Below, piece by piece: positions 1-8,766 of a DNA stretch of 64,000 bases. Position 1 is the first letter of the stretch. Every line of letters begins with the position of its first letter. A program made the translations under genes and the position numbers. Location of the stretch: contig CAYQQQ010000004.1 of assembly GCA_964420125.1 (NCBI GenBank), positions 124,001-188,000 of the forward strand. The letters are read 5' to 3'. The notes beneath the pieces were generated by a model. That model saw only the letters and a program-made list of their open reading frames with translations, had not been told where the DNA came from and ran no database searches. Origin of the DNA: CAYQQQ01 sp964420125. GTDB taxonomy: Bacteria; Actinomycetota; Acidimicrobiia; Acidimicrobiales; Microtrichaceae.

Positions 1-1434
1 CTCGCCGACCGGGCGGAGCTCGGCATCCAGCCGCTCGGCGACCGCGGCGCGCCCGGTGCGCCACGTGGTCATGAGCAACATGATGCCCGCACCGACCACC
101 AACGGGAACCAACCGCCAGAGGGGATCTTGAACACGTTGGCGGAGAAGAACCCCAGATCCATGATGGCGAAGGGCACGCACACCGCCAGGGACCTGGCGG
201 TGGACCATCCCCAACGGGTCCGGGTGAGCGAGTAGAACAGCACCGTGGTGATCCCCATGGTGGCGGTGACCGCGATGCCGTAGGCCGCCGCCAGGGCGGT
301 CGAGCTGCCGAAGGCCAGCACGAGGCTGATGCAGCCGACGGCGATCATCCAGTTCACCGCCGGCAGGTACACCTGGCCCACTTGGGAGGCCGAGGTGTGA
401 CGGACGGTGAGACGGGGCAGGTAGTCGAGGTGCATCGCCTGCACCGTGAGGGAGAAGGCGCCGGAGATCAACGCCTGCGAGGCGATGACGGTGGCACAGG
501 TCGCGAGCACCACCAGGGGCCAGCGGATCCAGTCAGGGCCCATGTTGAACACCGGGTTCTCGATCGCCTCGGGCTCCGTCAGCAGCAGGGCACCCTGCCC
601 GAAGTAGTTGATGACCAGGGCGGGGAAGGCGACCGTGAACCAGCCCCACCGGATCGGCGAGCGCCCGAAGTGGCCCATGTCGGCGTACAGCGCCTCGCCG
701 CCGGTCACCACGAGGAACACGGATCCGAGCGACAGGAACCCGTCGAAGCCGTTGGTGAGGAGGTAGTCCACGGCATGGGTGGGGTTGAGCGCCTCCAGGA
801 CGTCGAGGTTGCCGGAGATCCGCAGCAGGCCCAGCACCGCAAGGGTGCTGAACCACACCAGCATCACCGGGCCGAACAGGGCCCCGACCGCGCCCGTGCC
901 TCGGCGTTGCATGGCGAACAACCCCAGCAGGATGCCGATGGCGAGCGGGATCACCCAGTCGCTCAGCGCAGGAGCGGTGACCTTCAGGCCCTCGACGGCG
1001 GAGAGGACCGAGATGGCCGGTGTGATCACGCCGTCGCCGTAGAGCAGCGCCATGCCGAACAGGCCGATCATCAGCAGCATCCAGAGCCGTCCACGGGCAC
1101 GGTCCTTGCCCACGACCAGCTCGGTCAACGCCAGGATGCCGCCCTCGCCGTGGTTGTCGGCGCGCAGGATGAACACCAGGTACTTGATGGACACCACCAG
1201 CACGAGGGACCAGAAGATCAGCGAACAGGCACCGATCACGTTCGACGGGCTGACCTCGATGCCGTGGCCCTCGAAGGTCTCACGGAAGGCGTACAGCGGA
1301 CTGGTGCCGATGTCGCCGTAGACCACCCCGAGTGCCCCGACGGTGAGCAGCAGCAGCCCTGATCGCTGACCGCCGTGCAGAGAGCCCTCTCGTGCGAGCG
1401 AGCCCGCATCGTCGTCGACGGCGGGTTCAGTCAC
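1..1434 (-). CDS. kup: Kup-family potassium uptake transporter (C-terminus cut by window edge)
   Basis: Low-affinity K+/H+ symporter of the inner membrane. The frame opens with a GTG at 1434 and soon reads LTVGALGVVYGDIGTSPLYA, the signature of the Kup/HAK family, followed by successive hydrophobic helices. The reading at the window edge (LMTTWRTGRAAVAERL) corresponds to the end of the membrane part, so about 478 of an expected 600-650 residues are present and the cytoplasmic C-terminal domain is missing. The start codon overlaps the stop of the upstream acyl-CoA dehydrogenase by 8 nt (GTGACTGA), implying translational coupling. That two such unrelated functions are coupled probably reflects operon packing rather than shared physiology. 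Confidence 0.9.
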   Translation of the reverse strand, partial: MTEPAVDDDAGSLAREGSLHGGQRSGLLLLTVGALGVVYGDIGTSPLYAFRETFEGHGIEVSPSNVIGACSLIFWSLVLVVSIKYLVFILRADNHGEGGILALTELVVGKDRARGRLWMLLMIGLFGMALLYGDGVITPAISVLSAVEGLKVTAPALSDWVIPLAIGILLGLFAMQRRGTGAVGALFGPVMLVWFSTLAVLGLLRISGNLDVLEALNPTHAVDYLLTNGFDGFLSLGSVFLVVTGGEALYADMGHFGRSPIRWGWFTVAFPALVINYFGQGALLLTEPEAIENPVFNMGPDWIRWPLVVLATCATVIASQALISGAFSLTVQAMHLDYLPRLTVRHTSASQVGQVYLPAVNWMIAVGCISLVLAFGSSTALAAAYGIAVTATMGITTVLFYSLTRTRWGWSTARSLAVCVPFAIMDLGFFSANVFKIPSGGWFPLVVGAGIMLLMTTWRTGRAAVAERLDAELRPVGE

Positions 1435-2578
1435 CCGTGATGCCGTTCATCCTGGCAAGCGTGCGCAGCATCACCTCGTCCGCGCCGCCCCCGATCGACC
1501 ACAGCCGGGTGTCCCGGTAGAAGCGCGCCGGCCAGTTCTCCTCCACGTACCCCATCCCGCCGTGGTACTGCACCGCGACGTCAGCCATCCGGCGGGCGAG
1601 GCGGGCCGCCTTGAGCTTGGCGACCGTCGCGTGTCGGGTGATGTCCTCTCCCCGGTCGGCTGCGGCGACCGCCGCCCAGTTGTGATGGCGGTTGAGGTCG
1701 AGCTCGGCGGCGATGTCGGCCAGCTCGTACTGCAGGGACTGGTTCGCCAGAAGGGGCGCGCCGAACGCCTGTCGCTCGCGCAGGTAGGCGACCGTGCGCT
1801 CGAGGGCCTGCTCCACCGCGCCGATCATCTGGTAGGCGGCGATCATCCTCTCGTCCTGGAACTGCGTCATCTGCTGCTGGAAGCCACGGCCGATCTCGCC
1901 GATCGTGTTGGCGACGGGTACGCGGGCGTCCTCGAAGCTGAGCTCGGCGGTGTCGGAGCTGCGCATGCCGAGCTTGTCGAGCCTCCGGCTCACCGAGAAG
2001 CCGGGGGTGTCCGTCGGCACGACGATCTGGGAGCACCCTCGGTAGCCGCCCTCGTCGGAGGTGCGCACCAGGACGCAGATCCAATCGGCCTGCGTGCCGC
2101 TGGTGATCCACATCTTGGTGCCGTTGATCACCCACTCGTCGCCATCGCGGGTGCCGCGCGTGCGGATCGCCGCCACGTCCGAGCCGGCGTCGGGTTCGGA
2201 GATGGCCACCGCCGCCACCATCTCCCCGGCGATGGCAGGGCGCAGGTAGCGCTCGCGCAGCTCGTCGCTGCCGTATCGGTGCAGCGCGGGCGTGGCCATG
2301 TCGGTCTGCACGGAGATCGCCATCGACACACCGAGGGCGGCCGAGCGGCCGAGCTCCTCGCCGAGGATCATGGTGTAGGAGGTGTCCGCCCCTCCACCGC
2401 CCCAGCGCGGGTCGTAGGTCAGACCGAGGAGGCCGAGCGCACCGAGCTTCGGGTAGAGCTCGTGCGCCGGGAAGGCCCCGGACTCCTCCCAGGCGTCCGC
2501 GTGCGTGTCGATCTCCTTCTGGACGAACTCGCGCACGGTCGTGCGGAACATCTCATGATCCTCGGTGAACTCCAGCAT
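1427..2578 (-). CDS. acyl-CoA dehydrogenase (IVD/LCAD/AtuD-like active site)
   Basis: FAD-dependent alpha,beta-dehydrogenation of an acyl-CoA thioester, 383 residues, the normal family length. The start ATG at 2578 is preceded by AAGGGA; a longer open frame upstream has no family similarity. Seen: MLEFTEDHEMF at the N-terminus, the FAD/substrate motif AISEPDAGSDVA, WITSGTQADW, and the C-terminal YHGGMGYVEENWPARFYRDT. The position of the usual C-terminal catalytic glutamate (YEGT in MCAD) reads SIGGGADE, with glycine there, while FQDERMIAA carries a glutamate where isovaleryl- and long-chain acyl-CoA dehydrogenases place their base. Substrate is therefore more likely branched, long or terpenoid than medium straight-chain. 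Lies 50 nt after the GGDEF gene and overlaps kup. Confidence 0.92.
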   Translation of the reverse strand: MLEFTEDHEMFRTTVREFVQKEIDTHADAWEESGAFPAHELYPKLGALGLLGLTYDPRWGGGGADTSYTMILGEELGRSAALGVSMAISVQTDMATPALHRYGSDELRERYLRPAIAGEMVAAVAISEPDAGSDVAAIRTRGTRDGDEWVINGTKMWITSGTQADWICVLVRTSDEGGYRGCSQIVVPTDTPGFSVSRRLDKLGMRSSDTAELSFEDARVPVANTIGEIGRGFQQQMTQFQDERMIAAYQMIGAVEQALERTVAYLRERQAFGAPLLANQSLQYELADIAAELDLNRHHNWAAVAAADRGEDITRHATVAKLKAARLARRMADVAVQYHGGMGYVEENWPARFYRDTRLWSIGGGADEVMLRTLARMNGITGD

Positions 2579-2628
2579 CCCGGTCCCTTCAGCTCGGCTC
2601 GTACCCGCTGGCGGGCACGGCCACGACG

Positions 2629-4371
2629 CTATCGCTGAGGGAGCGCGGGAAGCGCATCCCCGGCGGCAGCCGGGATCGGGGACACAGGTCCTTCGAGGGT
2701 CAGGTCCAGGGGGCGGTCCACCACCAGCACGCAGGCGAGGTCCATCGCGGAACGCAGGTCGTCCGCTCGCCGGGGGCGGTCGATGAGGAGCTGCTGCCCC
2801 AGCGACGCCGCCACCGCGGCGATGGCGGTGAGCTTGGCGCGCCGGATCGAGCAGCCCGCGAGGCCCTCCACGACCTGTCGGTCGACCCAGACCGCCTCGA
2901 AGGGATGGCGCTCCAACAGCCCGAGTGCGCCTGTGGACGCGGCGAAGTGGCTCACCGCCGAGCGGACCCCTCGGCGAGCCAGCTCCAGCAGGCCGGCGCG
3001 CAGCGCGGCGCTGTCGCTCAGGTCGTCCTCCTCCAGGAGCACGACCAAGTGCTCCAGCGCCGCGGATCCCTCGCCCACCAGCGCGTCGACCGCTCGTCCC
3101 GGGCTGCCCACCAGCACCGAGCGGGGCATGTCCACCCATCGCCGGTCGGGCGAGAGGGTCCGGCCCCCACCCGGCGGCTCCGCGAGTGCTCGCCGCAGCG
3201 CCCAACGGAACAGCGCCGGGCCGGACCCGCAGTCACGAGCGACCTCGGCCACGGGCCGCACGGGGACGGCCCTGCCGATGGCCTCCGGGGCGCCGCCCCA
3301 CACCGGGCGGTGGATGCGTCCGACGATCGTGGACGCGACCGGATCGACGACGGGCAGCACCTCGACCTCGAGCAGGTCCCGCCGGATCCCCTCGTGGAGC
3401 AGCTCCGCGCTGGTGGCGTGCTGTGCGGCGGCCCGATCGAGGCTCTTGTCGTAGCGGGCGACCCGGGCCTTGCCGCGGCGCTTGGCGAGGTACAGCGCGC
3501 GATCGGCCCGCGCCAGGAGCGACTCTGGCCCCTCCCCGGGACGGTGGGTCGCCAACCCGACGCTCACCGACACCGAGAACGACTGCTCGCCCAGCTCGAA
3601 GGGCGCGCGGAAGGCCTCCACGATGCGGTTCGCCACCTCGTCGGCCAGGTCGTCGAAGCGTGCACCGGACCCCACGAGCACCACGACGAACTCGTCGCCT
3701 CCGATGCGGACCACGAGGTCCGAGGACCTCACCGCGTCCCGCAGACGGCGGGCGGCTTCCACGAGCAGCAGATCGCCGGTCGCGTGGCCGTGGGTGTCGT
3801 TCACCACCTTGAACTTGTCCAGGTCGCAGTACAGCACCGCGACCCGAACCTGGGCGGAGCGCAACGTCTCCGGTAGCTCGTCGGTCAACACGGCTCGGGT
3901 GGCCAGCCCGGTCAAGGGATCGGTCGGCCGCAGTCGACTCCGCTGGTCGGCCGCTCGTCGATAGACGGCCGACAGCACCGACCGCTCGAGGGATGCGCTG
4001 GTGGTGTCGTGCAGCGACACCACCTCCTCGGCCCCCACCTCCACCAGAGCGAGCGACCCTTCCGACATCGTGGGGGTGACCACCACCAGCGGCAGGGGCG
4101 ACACGGCCTCGGCGACCTCCTCGACCAGGCAGCGATGGCCGTCGCCGTCCGCCCCACCCGCAGCCAGCACCACCGCCGCCGGCGGGCCCTCGATCCCCCC
4201 GTGGCGCAGCCAGCCGTCACCGCCGCGGAGCTGGTCCAACTCCACCACCACGACCTCCAGGCGCCGTGACCGGCGGAGCCGTCGAGCGGTCGATGCGCCC
4301 TCCTCCGGTCCTTGGGACACGACCGCGATCGGCAGGCGGTGCTCTCTGGGGAACAACCGGAGTTGCTGCAC
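2629..4371 (-). CDS. diguanylate cyclase with pseudo-receiver and degenerate EAL domain
   Basis: Predicted c-di-GMP synthase, 580 residues from GTG 4371 (AGGTG six bases upstream). Residues about 1-130 resemble a response-regulator fold but read PAAVVLAAGG where the phospho-accepting Asp belongs, so it looks like a pseudo-receiver. The GGDEF domain (about 140-310) has the intact active site RIGGDEF and, five residues before it, RSSD, a canonical RxxD product-inhibition site. The C-terminal half follows an EAL fold, but the EAL signature reads GRIHRPVW and the DDFGTG loop reads SHFAAS, so metal binding and phosphodiesterase activity are probably lost. A plausible output is c-di-GMP synthesis tuned by the dead EAL domain. 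Divergent from the glycosyltransferase at 4519. Confidence 0.87.
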   Translation of the reverse strand: MQQLRLFPREHRLPIAVVSQGPEEGASTARRLRRSRRLEVVVVELDQLRGGDGWLRHGGIEGPPAAVVLAAGGADGDGHRCLVEEVAEAVSPLPLVVVTPTMSEGSLALVEVGAEEVVSLHDTTSASLERSVLSAVYRRAADQRSRLRPTDPLTGLATRAVLTDELPETLRSAQVRVAVLYCDLDKFKVVNDTHGHATGDLLLVEAARRLRDAVRSSDLVVRIGGDEFVVVLVGSGARFDDLADEVANRIVEAFRAPFELGEQSFSVSVSVGLATHRPGEGPESLLARADRALYLAKRRGKARVARYDKSLDRAAAQHATSAELLHEGIRRDLLEVEVLPVVDPVASTIVGRIHRPVWGGAPEAIGRAVPVRPVAEVARDCGSGPALFRWALRRALAEPPGGGRTLSPDRRWVDMPRSVLVGSPGRAVDALVGEGSAALEHLVVLLEEDDLSDSAALRAGLLELARRGVRSAVSHFAASTGALGLLERHPFEAVWVDRQVVEGLAGCSIRRAKLTAIAAVAASLGQQLLIDRPRRADDLRSAMDLACVLVVDRPLDLTLEGPVSPIPAAAGDALPALPQR

Positions 4372-4518
4372 GTTGCACCTGTCGGCAGTCCCGACCCCTT
4401 CCTGAGCAATGGATCCACCGAAGTCCCACCCGCCGACGGCATCCTGGGTGCATCCGCTCGTGGAGCGCTCGGCGAACCAACGCGACGACCGCGTCGGTCT
4501 GCCGGAAAGTGGTGAGCG

Positions 4519-5625
4519 ATGACGACATTCCTGTGGTGCCTTGCCGGGTGGATCCTCGGATGGGCCGCCTTCGGCCGTCCGCGCTTCCCCCGGCGCGGCT
4601 CGACCCCGGAGCCCGGGCTCCCGATGGCGATCGTCGTCCCCGCGCGGAACGAGTCGCACAGCCTGCCGCTGCTCCTCGGAGACCTCGAGGAGTGGAGGCC
4701 CGCCGGCGCCGAGGTCGTGGTGGTCGACGATGCGTCCGAGGACGACACCGCCGAGGTGGCCGGGCGCTTCCCGTTCGTCACGGTGGTGCACAGCGACGGC
4801 CCGCCGCCGGGGTGGTGCGGCAAGCCGTGGGCCTGCCAGCTGGGGGCTGACGAGACGGATGCGCCGCTGCTGTGCTTCCTGGACGCCGACGTCCGCCTCG
4901 GTCCAGGGGCGTTGGAGCTCATGGCTGCCCAGGCCCGCCGGCGTGGGGGACTGGTGTCGATCCAGCCGTGGCACGCCACCGCCCGGCCCTACGAGCAGGC
5001 ATCCGCGCTGTTCAACATCATCTCGGTGATGGGCATCGGGATGGGCGGCTCCCTCACGGGACGGCCGCCCCGGCCCAGCGGGGCGTTCGGGCCGGCGATG
5101 ACGACCATGCGTTCGGACTACGACCTGGTCGGAGGACACGCCGCGGTGGCATCCGAGGTCGTGGAGGACATCGCGTTGGCCCGCGCCTACCGGGAGCACG
5201 ACCGCGAGGTGGCGGTCATCCCCGGCCGCGGGCTGGTGAGCTACCGCATGTACCCGAATGGCTTTCGCTCGCTCCTGGAGGGCTGGACCAAGAACTTCGC
5301 CCTCGGAGCAGGCAGCACGCCGCTGTGGAAGCTGATCGCGGTCGTGATGTGGTTGATCGGGATGGGCACCGTGCTCACCTGGTCGGTCGACGCCGCCACG
5401 GGCCACGTCGGCTGGCTCGGCCCGGCCGCCATGTGGCTGGCCTTCTCCTGGCAGCTCCGCTCGATGTTCAGGGTGGTCGGCAGCTTCGGGTGGTTGACCG
5501 CGGTGGCGTTCCCGCTGCTGCTGGCGGTGTTCTTCGTGGTGTTCTTCCGCTCGCTCTGGATGACCCTGGTGCGTCGTCGGGTCCGCTGGCGAGGCCGGAC
5601 CCTGAGCGTGGGGGCGGGCCGATGA
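4519..5625 (+). CDS. membrane GT2 glycosyltransferase, CrtQ-like
   Basis: Family-2 glycosyltransferase of 368 residues. An N-terminal hydrophobic segment (1-20) precedes a GT-A domain with IVVPARNES, VVVDDASEDD and the metal-binding CFLDADVRLG, then a VVEDIAL acidic motif and GWTKNF; three hydrophobic segments close the protein. The stop overlaps the ATG of the next gene (ATGA), and that gene resembles glycosyl-diaponeurosporenoate acyltransferase. In staphylococci CrtQ glucosylates a carotenoid acid and CrtO then acylates the sugar, so the pair suggests a glycosylated, acylated terpenoid or other lipid. No carotenoid synthase is in the window, so the acceptor is unknown. Start ATG 4519 follows a weak GGTGAG. 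Confidence 0.85.
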   Translation: MTTFLWCLAGWILGWAAFGRPRFPRRGSTPEPGLPMAIVVPARNESHSLPLLLGDLEEWRPAGAEVVVVDDASEDDTAEVAGRFPFVTVVHSDGPPPGWCGKPWACQLGADETDAPLLCFLDADVRLGPGALELMAAQARRRGGLVSIQPWHATARPYEQASALFNIISVMGIGMGGSLTGRPPRPSGAFGPAMTTMRSDYDLVGGHAAVASEVVEDIALARAYREHDREVAVIPGRGLVSYRMYPNGFRSLLEGWTKNFALGAGSTPLWKLIAVVMWLIGMGTVLTWSVDAATGHVGWLGPAAMWLAFSWQLRSMFRVVGSFGWLTAVAFPLLLAVFFVVFFRSLWMTLVRRRVRWRGRTLSVGAGR

Positions 5626-6194
5626 CCGCCGCGCAACTGGCCTGGCAGGCAGCCACCGAACCCCACCAGGAGGCAGGTTCTGCTGCCTGGTGGGTGCTGT
5701 GGTGCTCCGGGGTGTGGTTCGGCATCGGCCTGGCGACCGGCGTGGTGGCCAACCGCATCCCGCTGCGCCGACTGGAGCGCGACACCTGGATCACCCGCTT
5801 GCGCGGCTTCGAGTCGGATGGTCGGCTCTACGAGCGACGCCTGCGCATCCGGCGATGGAAGGATCTCCTCCCAGAAGCCGGCGACATGTTCCGTGGCGGC
5901 TTCTCCAAGCGTCGGCTCCGATCCCGGGACGACCAGCACCTCCTCCGATTCGTCGCCGAGACGCGCCGAGCCGAGTACGTCCACTGGGGCAACGCCATGG
6001 CCGGCGTGCTGTTCCTCGCCTTCCTCCCCCTCTGGGCCGGGTTGGTCATGGTGGCCTTCGGCCTCGTCGCGCACCTCCCCTTCGTGGTCATCCAGCGCTA
6101 CAACCGCGCACGTCTCCTGCGGGCGCTCCACCGACGGGGCGTGCGCGAGCGACCGGGGTCGCAGGCTGCGACCGAGGGCTGGATCGCTCCCTGA
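5622..6194 (+). CDS. CrtO-like glycosyl-lipid acyltransferase, integral membrane
   Basis: 190-residue membrane protein starting at ATG 5622 within the preceding gene's stop codon. Helices are visible near 27-48 (GVWFGIGLATGVVANRI) and 122-155. Between and after them lie motifs I recognise from glycosyl-4,4'-diaponeurosporenoate acyltransferase: RRWKDLLPEAG, GGFSKRRL, ETRRAEYVHW and VIQRYNRARL. The family transfers a fatty acid to the sugar of a glycosylated C30 carotenoid acid in the membrane. Identity rests on the motif pattern plus the partner glycosyltransferase; the real acceptor here is not shown by the sequence. Confidence 0.8.
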   Translation: MTAAQLAWQAATEPHQEAGSAAWWVLWCSGVWFGIGLATGVVANRIPLRRLERDTWITRLRGFESDGRLYERRLRIRRWKDLLPEAGDMFRGGFSKRRLRSRDDQHLLRFVAETRRAEYVHWGNAMAGVLFLAFLPLWAGLVMVAFGLVAHLPFVVIQRYNRARLLRALHRRGVRERPGSQAATEGWIAP

Positions 6195-6224
6195 TCCACC
6201 GCCCCCCAGAGCCCGGCGGGAGCC

Positions 6225-6230
6225 TACGCT
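6225..6230 (+). promoter_or_regulatory. -10-like hexamer, leaderless start of the flavin oxidase gene
   Basis: TACGCT lies exactly six bases before the ATG at 6237, and there is no Shine-Dalgarno sequence. Transcription would start at or next to the A of the start codon. Confidence 0.5.
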
Positions 6231-6236
6231 CCGAGC

Positions 6237-7883
6237 ATGAGCCCGCTCCCTCGCCCATCCGCTCGCCGCCGATCGTGGTGGGGTTGGGGGTGGGTCGACG
6301 CCGCCGTGCCGGCCGACACGGTCGCCGCCCTCGCCCCGGTGGTCGCCCAGCAGCTCGGACACGACGTCGAGGTCCGAGCAGCCGTCGAGCTGAGTTCCAT
6401 CGACCTGCCCGCACCCCGCATCCAGGCGCCCGCAGCACTTGCGGCCATCGCCTCCGACGATCGCGAGGATCGGGCGGGCCACGCGTACGGCAAGTCGTTC
6501 CGCGACGTCGTGCGGGGCTTCCACGGAGAGCTGGACTCCCCGCCCGACCTGGTCCTCTTCCCCGACGACGAGGTCCAGCTGGCCGCCGCGCTCGACTGGT
6601 GCGCCGATGCCGGCGTGGCAGCGGTGCTCTACGGTGCCGGCTCGTCGGTGGTCGGCGGCGTGGAGACGGGTGGGGAATGGGCCGAGGCGTTCGCAGGCGT
6701 CGTCTCGGTGGACCTGTCCCGCATGGACCGCGTCCTCGAGCTCGACCGCACCTCGCGGGCCGCGCGCGTCGCCGGGGGCATCACCGGCCCGGCGTTGGAG
6801 GACCACCTGCGCCCTCTGGGCCTGACGCTGCGGCACTTCCCCCAGTCCTTCGAGTTCTCCACCCTCGGAGGGTGGATCGCCACCCGCTCCGGCGGCCACT
6901 ACGCGACCGGGCGCACCCACATCGACGACTTCGTGGAGTCGGTGAGGGTCCTCACGCCACAAGGACCCATCGAGTCGCGTCGCCTGCCGGGCTCCGGTGC
7001 CGGACCGTCGCCGGACCGCCTCTTCATCGGCTCGGAGGGCATCCTCGGCGCCGTGACCGAAGCCTGGATGCGGCTGCAGGACCGACCCGTGTTCAAGGCC
7101 GGCGCCTCGGTGCGCTTCGACTCGATGGTCGACGGTGTGGCTGCCTGCCGCGCGCTCGGCCAGAGCGGCCTGGAACCGACGAACTGCCGGCTGCTGGATC
7201 CCGGCGAGGCGGCGGCCAACGCCGGGGGCTCTGGTGAGGCGATCCTCGTGCTGGGCTTCGAGTCAGCCCACCATCCCGTGGACGCTGACATCGAGGCGGC
7301 GGTCGGCGTCTGCGGGGATCTGGGGGGCACGATCCCCGGCGGGTTGCGCCACTCCCGCCGAGACTCGACCACGACCGACGCTGCGGACCGCTCTGGGGAG
7401 GACGCCGCCGATGCCTGGCGGTCGGCCTTCCTGCGAGCTCCGTATCTCCGCGACGCGATGGTGGCGCTCGGGTGCATCGCCGAGACCTTCGAGACGGCGG
7501 TCACCTGGGACCGCTTCGAGGAGCTGGACCACGCGGTGCGAACGGCCACCCTCGCGGCCCTCGCAGAGGTGTGCGGCGGGGGCACGGTCACCTGCAGGTT
7601 CACCCACGTGTACCCCGACGGGGTGGCGCCGTACTACACGGTGCTGGCCCCCAGCCGCCACGGCGAGCAGGTGGCGATGTGGGACGACGTGAAGTCGGCG
7701 GCGGCGGAGGCGATCCTGGCTGCCGGCGGAACGATCACCCATCACCACGCCGTGGGGCGTGACCACCGCCCCCAGTACGACCGCCAACGCCCCGAGCTGT
7801 TCGCCGATGCCGTCCGGGCGGCCAAGTCGACGCTCGACCCGGCAGGGATCCTCAACCCCGGAGTCCTCGTCGACCCCATCTGA
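6237..7883 (+). CDS. FAD-binding oxidase of the alkyldihydroxyacetonephosphate synthase family
   Basis: 548 residues, VAO/PCMH flavoprotein fold. The FAD-binding domain spans about 95-290 with PDLVLFPDDEVQLAAAL, YGAGSSVVGGVE and the strongly conserved FEFSTLGGWIATRSGGHYA; the C-terminal cap ends with TITHHHAVGRDH and DPAGILNPGVL, both typical of ADPS-like and glycolate-oxidase-like enzymes. In eukaryotic ADPS the reaction exchanges an acyl for an alkyl chain in ether lipid synthesis; many bacterial relatives are of unknown substrate, so an oxidase or ether-lipid role are both possible. No SD; a -10-like hexamer sits six bases before the ATG. Convergent with the short-chain dehydrogenase at 7915. 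Confidence 0.88.
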   Translation: MSPLPRPSARRRSWWGWGWVDAAVPADTVAALAPVVAQQLGHDVEVRAAVELSSIDLPAPRIQAPAALAAIASDDREDRAGHAYGKSFRDVVRGFHGELDSPPDLVLFPDDEVQLAAALDWCADAGVAAVLYGAGSSVVGGVETGGEWAEAFAGVVSVDLSRMDRVLELDRTSRAARVAGGITGPALEDHLRPLGLTLRHFPQSFEFSTLGGWIATRSGGHYATGRTHIDDFVESVRVLTPQGPIESRRLPGSGAGPSPDRLFIGSEGILGAVTEAWMRLQDRPVFKAGASVRFDSMVDGVAACRALGQSGLEPTNCRLLDPGEAAANAGGSGEAILVLGFESAHHPVDADIEAAVGVCGDLGGTIPGGLRHSRRDSTTTDAADRSGEDAADAWRSAFLRAPYLRDAMVALGCIAETFETAVTWDRFEELDHAVRTATLAALAEVCGGGTVTCRFTHVYPDGVAPYYTVLAPSRHGEQVAMWDDVKSAAAEAILAAGGTITHHHAVGRDHRPQYDRQRPELFADAVRAAKSTLDPAGILNPGVLVDPI

Positions 7884-7914
7884 GAGGCCTGGGCCTGGCT
7901 CGACCCCTTCCCGC

Positions 7915-8679
7915 TCAGACGTGATCGGGTCGCAGCACGGCGTCGGTGCCCCCGTCGGCGAAGAGGATGCTCCCGTGCACCGGGGCGCTCGCCGTCGACA
8001 GCAGGAAGGCGATGATGCCGGCCACCTGCTCGGGAGCCGCCTGGTGCGAACCCCACGGCACCGGCAGGGCGTCCACGGACGGGCCGAGCTCCGGATCGTC
8101 GATGGAGGCCTGCAGCAGCGGAGTGCGGACCGGCCCCGGCGCCACCGCGTTCAACCGAACCCCCGCGGCGCCCCACTCCTGCGAGCGGTGCCGCACAGCT
8201 CGGCCGAGCGCCAGCTTGGACGCCCCGTAGGCCACCGCGCCGTGGAGCACCCCGCCGAGCTCCAGCGCCCGGGCCTCGTCGCCCGCCGCCATCGCCTCGA
8301 GCACGTTGGGATCCTCCACCGGGATGATGCCCGCAGAGTTCGAGCACACGGCCACCGCCGTCCCCGAACGGGCCACGAGTGCGTCGCGGAGGCCGTCGAG
8401 CAGGTCGACCGCCCCGAAGTAGTTGACCGCCAGGATGAGCTCGACCGGTCGTGTGTGCGGCCCGATCCCGGCCGCCACCACGCATCCGTCCAGTCCGCCC
8501 GGCGCAGCGAGCGACACGGCATCCAACGCGGCAGCCCGTCCGTCCGCCGTCGAGAGGTCCGAGACGACCTCGGCATCGCGGACGTCGACCCCCACGACGG
8601 CGTGGCCCTCCTCCTCGAGGAGCAGGCGTGTGGCGGCGCCGATGCCCGACGCGGAACCCGTGACGACGTAGGTGCCCAT
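7915..8679 (-). CDS. short-chain dehydrogenase/reductase (3-alpha-HSD/coniferyl-alcohol dehydrogenase type)
   Basis: NAD(P)-dependent oxidoreductase, 254 residues from ATG 8679. Seen: cofactor loop TGSASGIGAAT, GVDVRDAEV, the catalytic Ser stretch SNSAGII and the YGASK Tyr-Lys pair; the C-terminus HGSILFADGGTDA matches the 3-alpha-hydroxysteroid dehydrogenase subgroup. The insert between the Ser and Tyr motifs (residues about 115-150) is also typical of that subgroup. A close paralogue is encoded at 19598-20362; the two share long stretches and the same 13 bases (GCGCGAGCCTGTG) just upstream of the start. Substrate unknown. Confidence 0.9.
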   Translation of the reverse strand: MGTYVVTGSASGIGAATRLLLEEEGHAVVGVDVRDAEVVSDLSTADGRAAALDAVSLAAPGGLDGCVVAAGIGPHTRPVELILAVNYFGAVDLLDGLRDALVARSGTAVAVCSNSAGIIPVEDPNVLEAMAAGDEARALELGGVLHGAVAYGASKLALGRAVRHRSQEWGAAGVRLNAVAPGPVRTPLLQASIDDPELGPSVDALPVPWGSHQAAPEQVAGIIAFLLSTASAPVHGSILFADGGTDAVLRPDHV

Positions 8680-8766
8680 CCGCACAGGCTCGCGCGAACG
8701 GCGCGGTCACCGCACCACACGTGCACGGCAGGTCCGTGATGTCCGCACCGGTGCCGGTCGGCTCCC

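Noticed and set aside
382..1362. Long plus-strand open frame opposite kup
   Set aside because: Composition-driven shadow; the minus strand encodes clear Kup motifs through the same bases.
2579..3205. N-terminal extension of the acyl-CoA dehydrogenase
   Set aside because: No family similarity, overlaps the GGDEF gene antiparallel-free coding, and an SD marks ATG 2578.
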